A program made the translations under genes and the position numbers. Shown piece by piece: positions 14,681 to 14,785 of a stretch of DNA of 14,785 nucleotides; within the stretch, counting starts at the first letter, position 1, and every line of letters begins with the position of its first letter. Source of the stretch: UBA4416 sp046345275. GTDB taxonomy: Bacteria; Bacteroidota; Bacteroidia; B-17B0; Aurantibacillaceae. A model generated the notes under the pieces. It worked only from the letters and a program-made list of their open reading frames with translations. It had not been told where the DNA came from and did not search any database. The DNA is taken from NCBI GenBank assembly GCA_046345275.1, contig JBKDJY010000041.1, positions 1 through 14,785 on the forward strand, written 5' to 3'.

Positions 14681-14785
14681 TGTAAGCTTCCCCAAAAACT
14701 GGGCCATCCAAAACTAGAGAAAGCAAGCTAGGCATTTTGGGCTAAAAATTGGATGGGGGACTTGAATTGTAGTGCGGTATGGGGT
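14681..14785 (-). mobile_element. Terminal part of an IS3-like insertion sequence, running off the window
   Basis: The GC-rich protease frame stops matching at 14680, and TGTAAGCTTCCCCAAAAACT begins at 14681. This resembles IS3-family ends, which start with 5'-TG and often carry a CCCCAAAA-type stretch. Inward from it, after a 47-base non-coding end, lies the C-terminus of a transposase reading on the minus strand. The element therefore extends to the right past 14785, and only its 3' terminal portion is present. No target duplication can be checked because the other end is absent. Confidence 0.6.
14728..14785 (-). CDS. C-terminal end of an IS3/IS481-like transposase (partial)
   Basis: From the right edge the minus strand reads (R)PHTALQFKSPIQFLAQNA followed by a TAG stop (14730-14728). 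The RPHxALxxxSPxxFL pattern is the characteristic end of the rve (DDE) integrase domain of IS3- and IS481-family transposases. Only the last 18 residues and one base of a preceding codon are visible, so the exact family is uncertain. The upstream part, with the DDE catalytic triad, is outside the window. Confidence 0.65.
   Translation of the reverse strand, partial: PHTALQFKSPIQFLAQNA

Noticed and set aside
14189..14735. Several overlapping open frames in the GC-rich block on both strands
   Set aside because: High GC gives few stops in all frames. Only the minus-strand frame with the S8 Asp and His motifs has protein meaning.

Overview
The window looks like a chromosomal contig from an AT-rich Bacteroidota (Flavobacteriia/Sphingobacteriia-like) organism. 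The evidence is protein content: a PorP/SprF outer-membrane protein, one protein ending in a type B sorting domain of the type IX secretion system (T9SS), two proteins with T9SS type A tails, a Bacteroidota-only helical protein, and TAnnTTTG-like -7 promoter boxes. No rRNA, tRNA, CRISPR array or integrase gene was seen.

Positions 1-12150 look like ordinary resident chromosome. On the minus strand, a 1413-residue secreted beta-propeller/Ig-repeat protein (5505-1264) is followed 15 bases later by porP/sprF (1248-178), a common surface-protein plus PorP pair. A 205-base divergent region with a perfect 18-bp inverted repeat separates it from a plus-strand T9SS type A cargo protein (5711-7075), which has a good terminator (7096-7133). 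Next come an uncharacterised 497-residue helical protein (7379-8872) and a tyrosine-catabolism cluster: homogentisate dioxygenase (8943-10100), 4-hydroxyphenylpyruvate dioxygenase (10137-11297) and a branched-chain aminotransferase ilvE (from 11373).

From about 12150 to the end the sequence is a mosaic of pieces. ilvE loses its last ~30 codons and runs in frame into the 3' part of a small membrane-protein gene. This is followed by a 134-bp imperfect palindrome resembling an integron attC site (12479-12612), one complete gene for a secreted serine beta-lactamase-like hydrolase with a T9SS tail (12687-14000), and then only the left arm of a second, related palindrome (14033-14060). At that arm the sequence changes abruptly to ~60% GC and carries an internal fragment of a subtilisin-like protease (minus strand, Asp and His present, Ser region missing). 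At 14681 the fragment is cut by the end of an IS3-like insertion sequence, whose transposase C-terminus runs off the window.

The most interesting hypothesis is a Bacteroidota gene-cassette system, with single-gene cassettes bounded by attC-like palindromes and no integrase nearby, inserted in or next to ilvE. The competing explanation is that one or more of the three junctions (about 12150-12165, 14060, 14681) is an assembly or cloning chimera. Read mapping across those points would decide.
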